Shown here in pieces: positions 26,401 to 33,223 of a stretch of 64,000 bases of DNA. Source of the stretch: an uncultured Christensenella sp. (lineage in GTDB: Bacteria; Bacillota; Clostridia; Christensenellales; Pumilibacteraceae); NCBI GenBank assembly GCA_910579205.1, contig CAJTTD010000001.1:203315-267314 (forward strand), written 5' to 3'. Position 1 is the first letter of the stretch. Every line of letters begins with the position of its first letter. The notes below the pieces were generated by a model. It saw only the letters and a program-made list of their open reading frames with translations. It made no database searches and had not been told where the DNA came from. The position numbers and the translations under genes were made by a program.

Positions 26401-29400
26401 TTGAAAGTAGAGCCGCTGAAATAGTTGATCCCGTCGATACTGTACAATAAGTACGTGGGAAGAACTATCTCCACCGCTTCGAATCGAGTATCGCTGTCGC
26501 CCGGCGCTTGATAATCTACCGTAACGTAAAAGGTTTTCACGTATGCGGAATTATTAGCATCGTTATAAGCGTTGTTGTACGCGCCGAACACAAGCTTATT
26601 TAACGGTTCGCTGCGCAAACTGTCCGCATACAACGAGATAGTGTCTATCTGGCGCGAAAAGTTTTCGACCGTTACGTTCAAAGCGTAGCCGCTTGCGCCG
26701 TGTACAGTGGCTTTAAACGGTTTTGTGCTGTCATCGCCTATCGAAGGCGCACGGAACGTAATACCGTAATACGCGTAATCGCCGCCCGCCGCACACTTAT
26801 CCGAAGCTGTTATATTGCCTATAAGATCTTTAGCCAATGCAAAGTCTATATAGACGTCTTCCACCAACGCGCCTTTTAACGATTTGCGTGCAACGACTTC
26901 GGTGTTGTCGGAAAGCTTGATAACCGCAGAAGCATACAAATTGCCCGTCTCGAGCTGGTTCACTTTATATGCAAACGTACTGTCTGCGTTGTTCAGTTCG
27001 AGAGCGTTTGTATATTCTCTGTCGCCGAAGATCTTAACGCTGTCCGCTTTGCGCTCGAAAATATGCGTGCGCGAACATGTAGGGCGATTGCCCACGTACC
27101 AATCGTCGTCTCTTACCAAGTATTCTATCTTTATCCGTCCGAGCTGCACGTCTACGCCTTGCGTTTTGTAGCAGTACTCAAACAGATCTTTATTAAGAGT
27201 CAGAAGTCCGCTGTTGAATGTGAACAGAACGTCGTCGAATACTTTGTCTTCGCTCTTGAACTTGAACGTCTTTGACGTATGTTCTTGATTCCACTCGCCG
27301 GCAAACGGATAGTCCGTACCGTTTATGACGTAGTACAGATTTATATCGTTGTAGGCGTATTCGCTGTTGGACTGTCCCAAGAATTGTTTTGTCGCGCGGA
27401 CGGCATCCGTAGTGAACGACATGGACTGCCCCGTATACACATGGGTCATCTCGCTGTTATCGCGGCATGCTATGCTCGTTACCGCATCGATCACGTATAC
27501 CTTTATGGTGAGCTGAGCTATTAAAGTGCCTTCGCTGTTGGTTACGTTGATGTTGACGGTGGCCTGGTCTTTTGTCTCGTCGATATTAGCCGTTCCCGTA
27601 AATACCAACGGATACGAACGGTTGAACGCATTTCCGTTAGACGAGAGCGAAGCTACTTTTGTAACGCCGTCGGACGGGGTTACGAGATCGCAAAGATCAA
27701 ACGGGAATGCCGAGCCTTTGCTGAGATTTTGCACGTAAACGCTTGCCGAGCCCTTATAGACCTTGTTGACTTCTATAACTTCGCCCGCTACGAATTTGCC
27801 CGCGCGGTTTCCGTTGTCGGTGATAAGCTCGAGAGCCGTTTCTTGGTCAACGAACTCTGCGCTCTTTGCAAGCGTGGAAATGGCAAAAGAAACGGGCAAG
27901 TTCCAGCTGCGGTTCGTTTTGTTGAACTCCTCCGAAGCGCCGTTTATCTTTGTTCCCACCTTGACGAATTCTACATTATACACACCTTTTACGGCGTCGC
28001 TATCGACGGTTATGCTGAAAGTAGCCGTACCTTGTATACGGTTATTTACTTTCGAGAACTTCATCGACTCCGAAAAGTTATACGTTTTTGTCGTATCGAT
28101 AGTTGTTGCGCCTATCTTGATGGTAAAGTATTCGGGATGTTCTACGTTAAACTTGAACGCAGTATCTATATAGCCTTTATTGGCAAGATTGGATATTTCC
28201 GTTTCGGTCAAGCTTGCGGGAGGATTGCTGAATATGTAAGTAACCGACATCGTTGACGTGAGCTGGGGCGACGTCGATATGCTTTTCTTTTCCACTATAA
28301 GTTCGCTATTGCTATACGTCTTGTCTCCCGACTTGACGCTTACTTCGCCCGTATTGTTCTGCATTATAACGTTGCACTTGAGCGAAGCTTCCGCGCCTAT
28401 GCCGTTGGGCGTGGAATCTTTAACGACTATCGAACATTCGTTGGCATGCGCAAGCCCGCGCGCCGACACAGTGGTCTTGCCTGCGGTACGCCCTACGGTT
28501 ACGGCATTTGTATTGGTGGACGTAACGTTGAGAGAGTTCTCCCAACCGTCCTTTTTCTCGCCTTTTTCTTTGTCGTACTGTATGGAAAGCGGAACTATCA
28601 CTACGTGCGACAATATATTGTCGTAAGTCGTGCCGAGCGGCAATGTGAGCTTGGTGCTCGAAAGCTCGCGACCTATCATGTTTTGTTTGTTCCAATACTT
28701 TTCGTAAAACTCGTCGGTTACGGGCTGGTCGCTTATGAATACGCTGTCTATCTGTCCGAGCGATTCATTGCTCTTGACTTCTACCGTAAGCTCCTTGGTG
28801 TACGGTTCGGCATAGTCGTTGAACTTGTTGGCAGTAACGGTAAGCGTTACAGTACCTGTTTTGAGCATGCGGAAATCGAAACGGGCGGGATTGCTGCTCT
28901 CGTTGACCGATCCTACTTTGAGAATGGTATCGTCGCTCGACTTTACCTCGATCTTGTTTGTAGGCACGCCGTTATTATCGACTACGGTTATAGGCGAATA
29001 TCTATCGGTAGTCGGGTCGTACTTTCCGAACTGTTCAAAAGAAATATAGTACGACTTATTGTTTGCTACAGTGGAATAAAACGGCAGCTCGAGCTTATTT
29101 CCCGTGATCGCAGTGCGCGTATTCGACGAGCTTACCCAATAGTCGTTGAATTTAATGCTCTCCGTGCCTTGCTGTATTATGTAAAACTTTATCTGCGCGC
29201 GCTTGTCGTTGTCGGAGAGCGAACGCGCCGTTATAGTAACGGGCGAATCGGAAGCGAACGCGGGAGACGGTCTAAACGTAAAATAATATTTATTTTGCGT
29301 GCCTTCGACCAATCCTTTGCCCACCTCGGTAACAGCGCCGTAAGGCTCGACAGCCCAATTGACTCCCGTGGACGCATCGCCTTCGGCAGATACCGTGGCG

Positions 29401-29663
29401 TATACAGTGTAATCGGTGCCGACGGAAGCATAACTTGCTACCTCGCCGTCTCCGTCCGATATGATCTGGAACAGAGCCGACTGCTCGGTCTCCACTCCTA
29501 CTATGCGCGAAGTATTTTGCTCCACGCTCGGCTTTAATAAATACAAAACCAAAAACGTTGCCGCAAGCGCGAGCAACACGCCCATTGCGACAAACATTAT
29601 TATAAGTTTAGATTTGGTTTTCTTTACCGGTGCGAGTTCGATAATTTCGTCCGATATAGGCAT
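20424..29663 (-). CDS. Giant membrane-anchored surface protein: Ig-like stalk with six B-repeats
   Basis: A 3079-residue protein. A short cytoplasmic N-terminus ends in KKTKSK and is followed by one transmembrane helix (about 20-45), so the rest should lie outside the cell. Residues 50-2600 are a long series of beta-rich, Ser/Thr/Asp/Val-rich segments resembling bacterial Ig-like domains, with no clear catalytic motif. Residues about 2610-3079 hold six InlB-type B-repeats (Listeria-Bacteroides repeat), each ending in a GWY...LYAxW-like core. There is no LPXTG motif; the chain stops three residues after the last repeat. A role in adhesion or extracellular contact is inferred. It has its own promoter, and a CIRCE-like element lies upstream. 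Confidence 0.88.
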   Translation of the reverse strand: MPISDEIIELAPVKKTKSKLIIMFVAMGVLLALAATFLVLYLLKPSVEQNTSRIVGVETEQSALFQIISDGDGEVASYASVGTDYTVYATVSAEGDASTGVNWAVEPYGAVTEVGKGLVEGTQNKYYFTFRPSPAFASDSPVTITARSLSDNDKRAQIKFYIIQQGTESIKFNDYWVSSSNTRTAITGNKLELPFYSTVANNKSYYISFEQFGKYDPTTDRYSPITVVDNNGVPTNKIEVKSSDDTILKVGSVNESSNPARFDFRMLKTGTVTLTVTANKFNDYAEPYTKELTVEVKSNESLGQIDSVFISDQPVTDEFYEKYWNKQNMIGRELSSTKLTLPLGTTYDNILSHVVIVPLSIQYDKEKGEKKDGWENSLNVTSTNTNAVTVGRTAGKTTVSARGLAHANECSIVVKDSTPNGIGAEASLKCNVIMQNNTGEVSVKSGDKTYSNSELIVEKKSISTSPQLTSTMSVTYIFSNPPASLTETEISNLANKGYIDTAFKFNVEHPEYFTIKIGATTIDTTKTYNFSESMKFSKVNNRIQGTATFSITVDSDAVKGVYNVEFVKVGTKINGASEEFNKTNRSWNLPVSFAISTLAKSAEFVDQETALELITDNGNRAGKFVAGEVIEVNKVYKGSASVYVQNLSKGSAFPFDLCDLVTPSDGVTKVASLSSNGNAFNRSYPLVFTGTANIDETKDQATVNINVTNSEGTLIAQLTIKVYVIDAVTSIACRDNSEMTHVYTGQSMSFTTDAVRATKQFLGQSNSEYAYNDINLYYVINGTDYPFAGEWNQEHTSKTFKFKSEDKVFDDVLFTFNSGLLTLNKDLFEYCYKTQGVDVQLGRIKIEYLVRDDDWYVGNRPTCSRTHIFERKADSVKIFGDREYTNALELNNADSTFAYKVNQLETGNLYASAVIKLSDNTEVVARKSLKGALVEDVYIDFALAKDLIGNITASDKCAAGGDYAYYGITFRAPSIGDDSTKPFKATVHGASGYALNVTVENFSRQIDTISLYADSLRSEPLNKLVFGAYNNAYNDANNSAYVKTFYVTVDYQAPGDSDTRFEAVEIVLPTYLLYSIDGINYFSGSTFKLEPPVSEVKDPDYKYEFKIYVKLDEDSYKVSNGGKLSVNESQTADDATNASKDIDVFVGTGVKNIAYTYGGVDYTTDDNAVVDIAISLSSNTDNTDIGADIDLVYNTLVYQNGDAVNVYKNIAYDVDSLNIDIPTVDGLKIECRNNKSGVNISVDTDNVKVIKNAQFDISFTDTANYADGGKTFKISFRVSVTMDIYALAPQVSAVDTTGADSGSQTANITVIYNNGDAACVPEDSYKQDVEYRVVKKTGENTYVAYNDGIKLAENNTKIVVDNRLLSSIESGSQVYFLEVSYKQNGKNIVSYAPIVITTDSVGVRLVGSGNIAVENGVADIVVSGASDSFKLIAELYDRGTLSAVSGNVDYALYSDPARTSVLDGAVATVNNGVINVLAPTGATGVLYFRASHTDTASGKTFNVDVDVRYTLTLASVTLDGLDVNTFNNDVITLYYADNANYTYLDLTDYIDISMAFGAQLPNSGITIAVSSDSTDHVAVDGKILRPRQTTSSAVSATITATYNGRSVTYEFSVVVKSIGDIVLSDNGTADIVADDKTNVVLSDVVSDAALSYDYTLENADSAKFDITEVSDDNKSISFKRVGFTQNSDYKVYTFTARVEYSLANGSAASMSGAGGKIVKTAEFKLTVVGNYTPEFEIRKDGVEISEDGSYTIDGSAYVLALTDHNAVATYSASANNDVLTIGAFDAAADSKAIVFNENKSGTTTVTVSAVLYGKTYKSAGKSYTFTYGDKHLDVDLENADGDSVADKSTVTVDHTGSGVTFTYVIDTTSVGTTVALNDVQVVCGGDGVTVGSVTQRSQGVYQAVLTAVRQTTLSVYGTVKVNGTTYYADSYTLNLTASAPVFALNASADGILPLGTTNLSVTQTSGTFKGEHTVTRYDIVSGGTWASVDAKTGVLTAKNNIYTDKSVTVRATVSVNSGAYAGNTYTVDKTIIIYGVDLPSVEWNVSDRTVEITDASGAEIDLKSLFTLSDVVHSGDGSPYSYADKVNYTYSVVDASTTLEAGDRSIGGNTLTIADTVNTKAGGYITLRVTANINSGINSGSNITSQSSITVIVKPRAHSVSGVEVIGKAGSYDVRAAVDLYTKNAVDGFVSDSDADAAIVNYTIRSNPSSVPITVNGSVITLGADYAGVAEVELDAEILITTGAYAGTTVTCSTKIVVNGFTVNNKAVAWSDASNAYERVDVSQWINDFVTSNSATVKNINVVALQNGGYLTIIENGTAAPTLVVDKDANIHGQNSAATITVGLTVELNNGKTFYCAGSINVAEVTPELEVSGTVSANNDTYEVIAGTSFIIAVSEKHGFDLEFVSCNADDEDKRDYISCVPNGSNIIVSASADISSLYTVSGVKAVYKVGGVDYDYTFDVTISPVSVSAFSITNNEEALLKRYGTVAVESVWTPSAGNDNTYGYTVAFTGNNALKSVTFEGYDEHGASIKALTTQTNNSSRSFTMQLYSGNSYYPTMQSYASFKLIFEFNASASAGNYNVPVTYRSGNSSNSRNLVSTAQTYTVSISDSVSIRFVGNGGTFSENGGSNEFDMAVTSYDTISAPDVERRGYELVGWYRDRALNDEFDFGSEYIDRSFTLYAKWTAKQYEIALNSMSSEFGRITVTYGSTYSALIGKEPTIQGYTFRGWYTQSNGRGTHITSGTLVTAQPELTLYAYFVADTYTVTFNANGGTLKYGENSMTVTHDGYYGLMPIAEKAGHTFVGWYTVSAQTGGTNITSSTKVDASAEGRTLYARYTVNNYRITLDANGGTIAESYVMAEYDTDLKAALNGKTPTYGDNIFEGWFVNGIKVENTDLRKVTGDMTAVARWSAPQPKYTVSFDANGGEFVGGNGVINVDNVNDGDTLNFVMSGANVSQPTYEGYDFDGWYINGVKVNDASKVVISGNTAVYARWKAVAQEPAPVYHKVTLNYQDKDDAPTTITLHVKDGETLASLSAIVPSKDGSTDEFVGWFDSESGGNKYTADSVVDGDIVLYAQWAPIA

Positions 29664-29694
29664 AGTACACCCCTAAACATAGTAATACCCGTAT

Positions 29695-29723
29695 ATAATA
29701 CATCAAAACAATGCTATTGTCAA
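29695..29723 (-). promoter_or_regulatory. Promoter of the giant surface-protein gene
   Basis: On the minus strand, perfect TTGACA (29718-29723), a 17-base spacer and TATTAT (29695-29700). It is about 30 bases upstream of the start codon. Confidence 0.8.
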
Positions 29724-29751
29724 CCTAACTATGACAAAAATTTAATACTTT

Positions 29752-29778
29752 TTAGCACTCTTATGCGCTTAGTGCTAA
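29752..29778. promoter_or_regulatory. CIRCE-like element (HrcA operator)
   Basis: TTAGCACTC, nine bases, then TAGTGCTAA. The established CIRCE consensus is TTAGCACTC-N9-GAGTGCTAA, so 17 of 18 arm positions match and the spacer is exact. It lies about 28 bases upstream of the giant-gene -35 and about 165 bases upstream of the MarR gene. No chaperone gene is nearby. Confidence 0.7.
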
Positions 29779-29874
29779 CACTTGCAAGTATAGAGCGACA
29801 ATCACAACGACGATAAGAGTATACACGCCCCCACCCGCAAAATATCCGCGAACAGCGGTCGGAGCAAAAACAGC

Positions 29875-29889
29875 GTCAAATTAATTGAC
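29875..29889. promoter_or_regulatory. Small palindrome upstream of the MarR gene
   Basis: GTCAA-ATTAA-TTGAC, with a TATAAT-like sequence at 29899-29904 just downstream. Its place next to the likely promoter suggests an autoregulatory operator, but the arms are only five bases long. Confidence 0.35.
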
Positions 29890-29944
29890 AAATATTCATA
29901 TAATATGTTAGACTTAAAAAAATAGCGCTTATAGGAGAACACTT

Positions 29945-30349
29945 ATGTTAGCAGATCAAATCCTTTCTCTGAATTTGACTACACGAAAACTCTGCAAGAA
30001 CTGTAACAACGGTGTGATCATTTCGCAAAAGCTGAGACTTTTGTATCTCGTTCGCAACGATGTCTTATCCCCCCGCGAGCTTGTCGGGGAGCTTTGTATT
30101 GCCAAACCCAATCTTACCATACTCGCGCGCAATATGATATCGGAAGGTCTCATCGAAAAAATGCGCGTCGAACGCGATATGCGGTCCGTACACTATAAAA
30201 TAACCGACAAAGGCTTGCAAGAGCTTAACAAAATGATGGAAGAGCTTGAGGAATCGGTAGTAAAGCAACTTCAGTTAAACGAAAAAGAAACGCAAAAGGG
30301 CGAGAAAAAACTCGAGACAGCAATCAACTTCTTAAACGGCGTTGAATGA
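29945..30349 (+). CDS. MarR-family winged-helix regulator
   Basis: A 134-residue protein with GGAGAACACTT before ATG 29945. The centre is a winged helix: LRLLYLVRNDVLSPRELVGEL, recognition helix AKPNLTILARNMISEGLIEK, wing VERDMRSVHYKITDKG. A charged C-terminal helix follows, probably for dimerisation. The N-terminus carries CKNC, an uncommon pair of cysteines near residues 17-20. The ligand and targets are unknown. It lies between the CIRCE-like element and the cysE-cysS operon, from which a terminator-like hairpin separates it. Confidence 0.85.
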   Translation: MLADQILSLNLTTRKLCKNCNNGVIISQKLRLLYLVRNDVLSPRELVGELCIAKPNLTILARNMISEGLIEKMRVERDMRSVHYKITDKGLQELNKMMEELEESVVKQLQLNEKETQKGEKKLETAINFLNGVE

Positions 30350-30374
30350 TTTTAAGCCGAAGTTAAGCACCGTT

Positions 30375-30412
30375 ACGCCGTTAACGCATAATGAATTGCG
30401 TGCGGCGTTTTA
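30375..30412 (+). terminator. Intrinsic terminator between MarR gene and cysE
   Basis: ACGCCG (30375-30380) pairs with CGGCGT (30403-30408), with an inner ACGCA/TGCGT pair, followed by TTTATTTAT. It ends only about 20 bases before the cysE ATG, leaving no room for a promoter in between. Confidence 0.7.
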
Positions 30413-30430
30413 TTTATCAGACGGAGCGAT

Positions 30431-31168
30431 ATGAGATCCATACAAGCTTTTAAAGCTATAAAAAAAGACCTGAACGCCGTAATGTTACACGATCCCGCCG
30501 CGCGCAACAAATTTGAAGCGGCAATATGTTACAGCGGTTTTCATGCGCTTGTGATGTATAGATTTTGTCATTTTTTACATGTGCACAGATATTTTTTTAT
30601 CGCACGCATGCTGTCCGGGCTCACCCGTTTTTTCACGGGCATAGAGATTCATCCCGGCGCGAAAATAGGCAGCGGTGTTTTTATCGATCACGGCGCGGGC
30701 GTTGTTATAGGCGAAACGGCGGAAGTGGGCAATAACGTTATAATATACCAAGGCGTTACGCTGGGCGGCTCGGGCAAGGACAAAACGGGCAAACGGCATC
30801 CGACGGTGGAAGACAACGTTATGATATGTTCGGGCGCAAAAGTTTTAGGTCCGTTTACCGTCGGCACTGGCGCTAAGATAGGCGCGGGTTCTATAGTACT
30901 CAACGAAGTGCCGCCCAATGCGACGGTAGTAGGCGTGCCCGGACGGGTAACGCGCATCGCGGGAAAACGGGTCGACGATCTTAACCAAGCTCTTCCCAAC
31001 CCCGTTGACGAAGATATCAACGATCTTAAAGCGCGCATATTAGCGCTCGAACAAAAGCTGACAGCTACGGATAATACCGACAACGCCGCTCGTCAACCGA
31101 ACGGCAAAGCGACCGCGATTTCCGCGCGGCAAAACACATCATCGAACGACGGGAGCGATCATGAATGA
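30431..31168 (+). CDS. cysE: Serine O-acetyltransferase
   Basis: CysE makes O-acetylserine, the precursor of cysteine. The 245-residue protein has the N-terminal helical part and then left-handed beta-helix hexapeptide repeats. Key segments are GAKIGSGVFIDHGAGVVIGE (catalytic Asp-His) and NVIIYQGVTLGGSGK, then VGVPGRVTR. A helical, Asn/Thr-rich tail (about 195-245) is poorly conserved and unlike the short cysteine-feedback tail of the E. coli enzyme. GGAG lies before the ATG. It overlaps the cysS start by eight bases, so the two are translationally coupled. Confidence 0.93.
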   Translation: MRSIQAFKAIKKDLNAVMLHDPAARNKFEAAICYSGFHALVMYRFCHFLHVHRYFFIARMLSGLTRFFTGIEIHPGAKIGSGVFIDHGAGVVIGETAEVGNNVIIYQGVTLGGSGKDKTGKRHPTVEDNVMICSGAKVLGPFTVGTGAKIGAGSIVLNEVPPNATVVGVPGRVTRIAGKRVDDLNQALPNPVDEDINDLKARILALEQKLTATDNTDNAARQPNGKATAISARQNTSSNDGSDHE

Positions 31169-32555
31169 TTTGACCTTTTACAATACGCTGACGCGCAAGA
31201 AAGAAAAATTTATGCCTATATCATCCCCTACCGTAACTATGTATTCGTGCGGTCCGACGGTGTACAATTACGCGCATATAGGCAATCTCCGCACATATGT
31301 GTTTATGGACGAACTGCGCCGCACGCTCAAGTTCGCAGGCTATACCACCAAGTCGGTAATGAACATTACGGACGTAGGACATTTGATGTCGGACGGAGAC
31401 GACGGCGAAGACAAAATGCAGTCCGCCGCGAAAAAGCAAAATAAATCGCCCGAAGAAATTGCCGCCGTGTATTCCGCAGCGTTTTTCAAAGATCTCGAAA
31501 GGCTACGCATCCTCACGCCCGAAATAGTAGCCAAAGCTACCGATAACATCGCCGAAATGATAGACTTTGTGCAAAAACTGTGCGATAAAGGTTACGGTTA
31601 CGAAACAGACGACGGCATATACTTTGACATATCCAAGTTCGACGGTTACGGCAAGCTTTCGCGGTGCAATCTTGACGACGCGCTTGCGGGCGCGCGAGTA
31701 GCCGTCAACACCCAAAAACGCCATCCCGCGGACTTTGCTATATGGAAAAAGGCGGAAAAGAATCATATAATGCAATGGGTATCGCCTTGGGGAATGGGTT
31801 ATCCCGGTTGGCATATCGAATGCTCCGCAATGGGCAAAAAGTATTTGGGAGAACGCTTCGATATCCACACGGGCGGCGTAGATCATATCCCCATCCATCA
31901 CGAAAACGAAATAGCGCAATCTGAAGCGCTCGAAGGACATCCCGTGGTAAATACGTGGATGCACGGCGAATTTATGCTTGTAGACGGCGGAAAAATGAGC
32001 AAATCGCTCGGCAATGTGTATACGGTGGACGACCTTATTTCGCGCGGATATTCTCCGCTCGCCTTCCGTTACTTCTGCATGAATACTCATTACCGCAATA
32101 AGCTCAACTTCACTTTCGACGGGCTTAACAGCGCGCAAACGGCATACGATCGATTGCGCGCCGCGATATCGTCTAATATAAACGCCGATCAAGCCTCTGC
32201 CGAAGTTAAAGTAAAGATCGAAGCTTGTTGCGAACGGATAATAGCCGCTGTGTACGACGATCTCAACTTCCCGCTAGCGCTCGGCGAGCTGTGGAACATG
32301 GTCAAACTGCCGCAGTGCCGCGATATATACGATGCGGCAGAAAAGCTCGACTGCTTGTTCGGTTTGAGTTTGCATGAACAGCCCGAAAAACGCGATGACG
32401 ATATTCCCGACGATGTAAAAGCTATCGCGGAAGAGCGTTACGCCGCGCGGCAACGCAAAGATTGGGCAACTTCCGACGCTTTGCGCGATAAATTGGATAA
32501 ACTCGGCTATACCGTACTCGACAGCAAAACGGGCTACGAAATAAAACGCCGTTAG
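31161..32555 (+). CDS. cysS: Cysteinyl-tRNA synthetase
   Basis: CysS charges tRNA-Cys. The 464-residue length is normal. The zinc-binding Cys and HIGH motif are in YSCGPTVYNYAHIGNLR. Further zinc ligands lie in GWHIECSAMG and HHENEIAQ, and the KMSKS loop is GGKMSKSLGN. The C-terminal part has the DALRDKL helix typical of the family. It follows cysE in an overlapping operon, linking cysteine synthesis and use, a common pairing in Firmicutes. Confidence 0.97.
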   Translation: MNDLTFYNTLTRKKEKFMPISSPTVTMYSCGPTVYNYAHIGNLRTYVFMDELRRTLKFAGYTTKSVMNITDVGHLMSDGDDGEDKMQSAAKKQNKSPEEIAAVYSAAFFKDLERLRILTPEIVAKATDNIAEMIDFVQKLCDKGYGYETDDGIYFDISKFDGYGKLSRCNLDDALAGARVAVNTQKRHPADFAIWKKAEKNHIMQWVSPWGMGYPGWHIECSAMGKKYLGERFDIHTGGVDHIPIHHENEIAQSEALEGHPVVNTWMHGEFMLVDGGKMSKSLGNVYTVDDLISRGYSPLAFRYFCMNTHYRNKLNFTFDGLNSAQTAYDRLRAAISSNINADQASAEVKVKIEACCERIIAAVYDDLNFPLALGELWNMVKLPQCRDIYDAAEKLDCLFGLSLHEQPEKRDDDIPDDVKAIAEERYAARQRKDWATSDALRDKLDKLGYTVLDSKTGYEIKRR

Positions 32556-32567
32556 TCATTACATTTA

Positions 32568-32593
32568 CGACCGCTTGCAAGGCGGTCGTTTTT
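32568..32593 (+). terminator. Intrinsic terminator of cysE-cysS
   Basis: CGACCGC (32568-32574) pairs with GCGGTCG (32582-32588), followed by five T. It is 13 bases past the cysS stop. Confidence 0.88.
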
Positions 32594-32646
32594 ATTCGAG
32601 CGCTACGAGCGATATCGAACACACATTGCGATATATTACAAAATTA

Positions 32647-33057
32647 TTACGGTTTATCTATAACGACGGGTTCGCCGTTGACGTACTTCCACTCTCCCGC
32701 ACAATGCACGCGCGCGTTACAGCCGTTCAACCAGTCTGCCGCGTCCCACGTATCGGGGACATTTGGCGCTTCCAAGAAAATATCCGTCAAACTGTCGCAA
32801 TCTTCGAATATCGCATATTCCACACCTTTAACGCTCAGTGGAATAACTATATGCTTAAGCTCGGAACAACATAAAAAAGCTTGAACGTCAATAAAATCGA
32901 CGCTATCGGGTATTTCGACGCGTTCTATTTTACTGCCGTAAAACGCGCGAAACGATATTTCTTTTACTCCGTTATGGATCTTAGCCGTTTTATCCTTACC
33001 GTCGTAACCGAGCAACCACCATCCCGCATCGATCTCAAAACCTTTATCGTCTGTCAT
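32647..33057 (-). CDS. BspA-type leucine-rich repeat protein (small)
   Basis: A 136-residue protein with GGAGG before ATG 33057. After a short GWWLLGYDG start come BspA/LRR_5 repeats (HNGVKEISFRAFYGS, IERVEIPDSVDFIDVQAF, LKHIVIPLSVKGVEYAIFEDC). A C-terminal segment with CAGEWKYVNGEP follows. There is no signal peptide or membrane helix, so it should be cytoplasmic, unlike most BspA-like surface proteins. Its role is unknown. It lies alone between the cysS terminator and the ABC ATPase terminator. Confidence 0.75.
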   Translation of the reverse strand: MTDDKGFEIDAGWWLLGYDGKDKTAKIHNGVKEISFRAFYGSKIERVEIPDSVDFIDVQAFLCCSELKHIVIPLSVKGVEYAIFEDCDSLTDIFLEAPNVPDTWDAADWLNGCNARVHCAGEWKYVNGEPVVIDKP

Positions 33058-33168
33058 TATATCCTCCGCGATTTTAATAGGTTATTATATACTTCGGCTA
33101 TACCAAAGTCAACCGTTTTAAGTATATTTTTATTTATCATACGCAACCCGACGGCGAATACGCGCATT

Positions 33169-33206
33169 AAAAAAGCGTCTCTTCGATCAGTAACCGAAGA
33201 GACGCT
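33169..33206 (-). terminator. Intrinsic terminator of the ABC ATPase gene
   Basis: A 12-bp perfect stem, AGCGTCTCTTCG with CGAAGAGACGCT (33174-33185 and 33195-33206), is followed on the minus strand by six T. It lies about 20 bases past the stop codon. Confidence 0.9.
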
Positions 33207-33223
33207 ATATTCAATTTTTATCT

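Noticed and set aside
21200..29000. Repeated codon patterns in the giant gene considered as a CRISPR or tandem-repeat array
   Set aside because: The similarity is at the protein domain level; there are no identical short direct repeats with regular spacers.
28446..29537. 363-residue plus-strand ORF opposite the giant surface-protein gene
   Set aside because: It lies wholly antisense to a clearly coding frame; its Arg/Tyr-rich translation is typical of a shadow frame in this codon usage.
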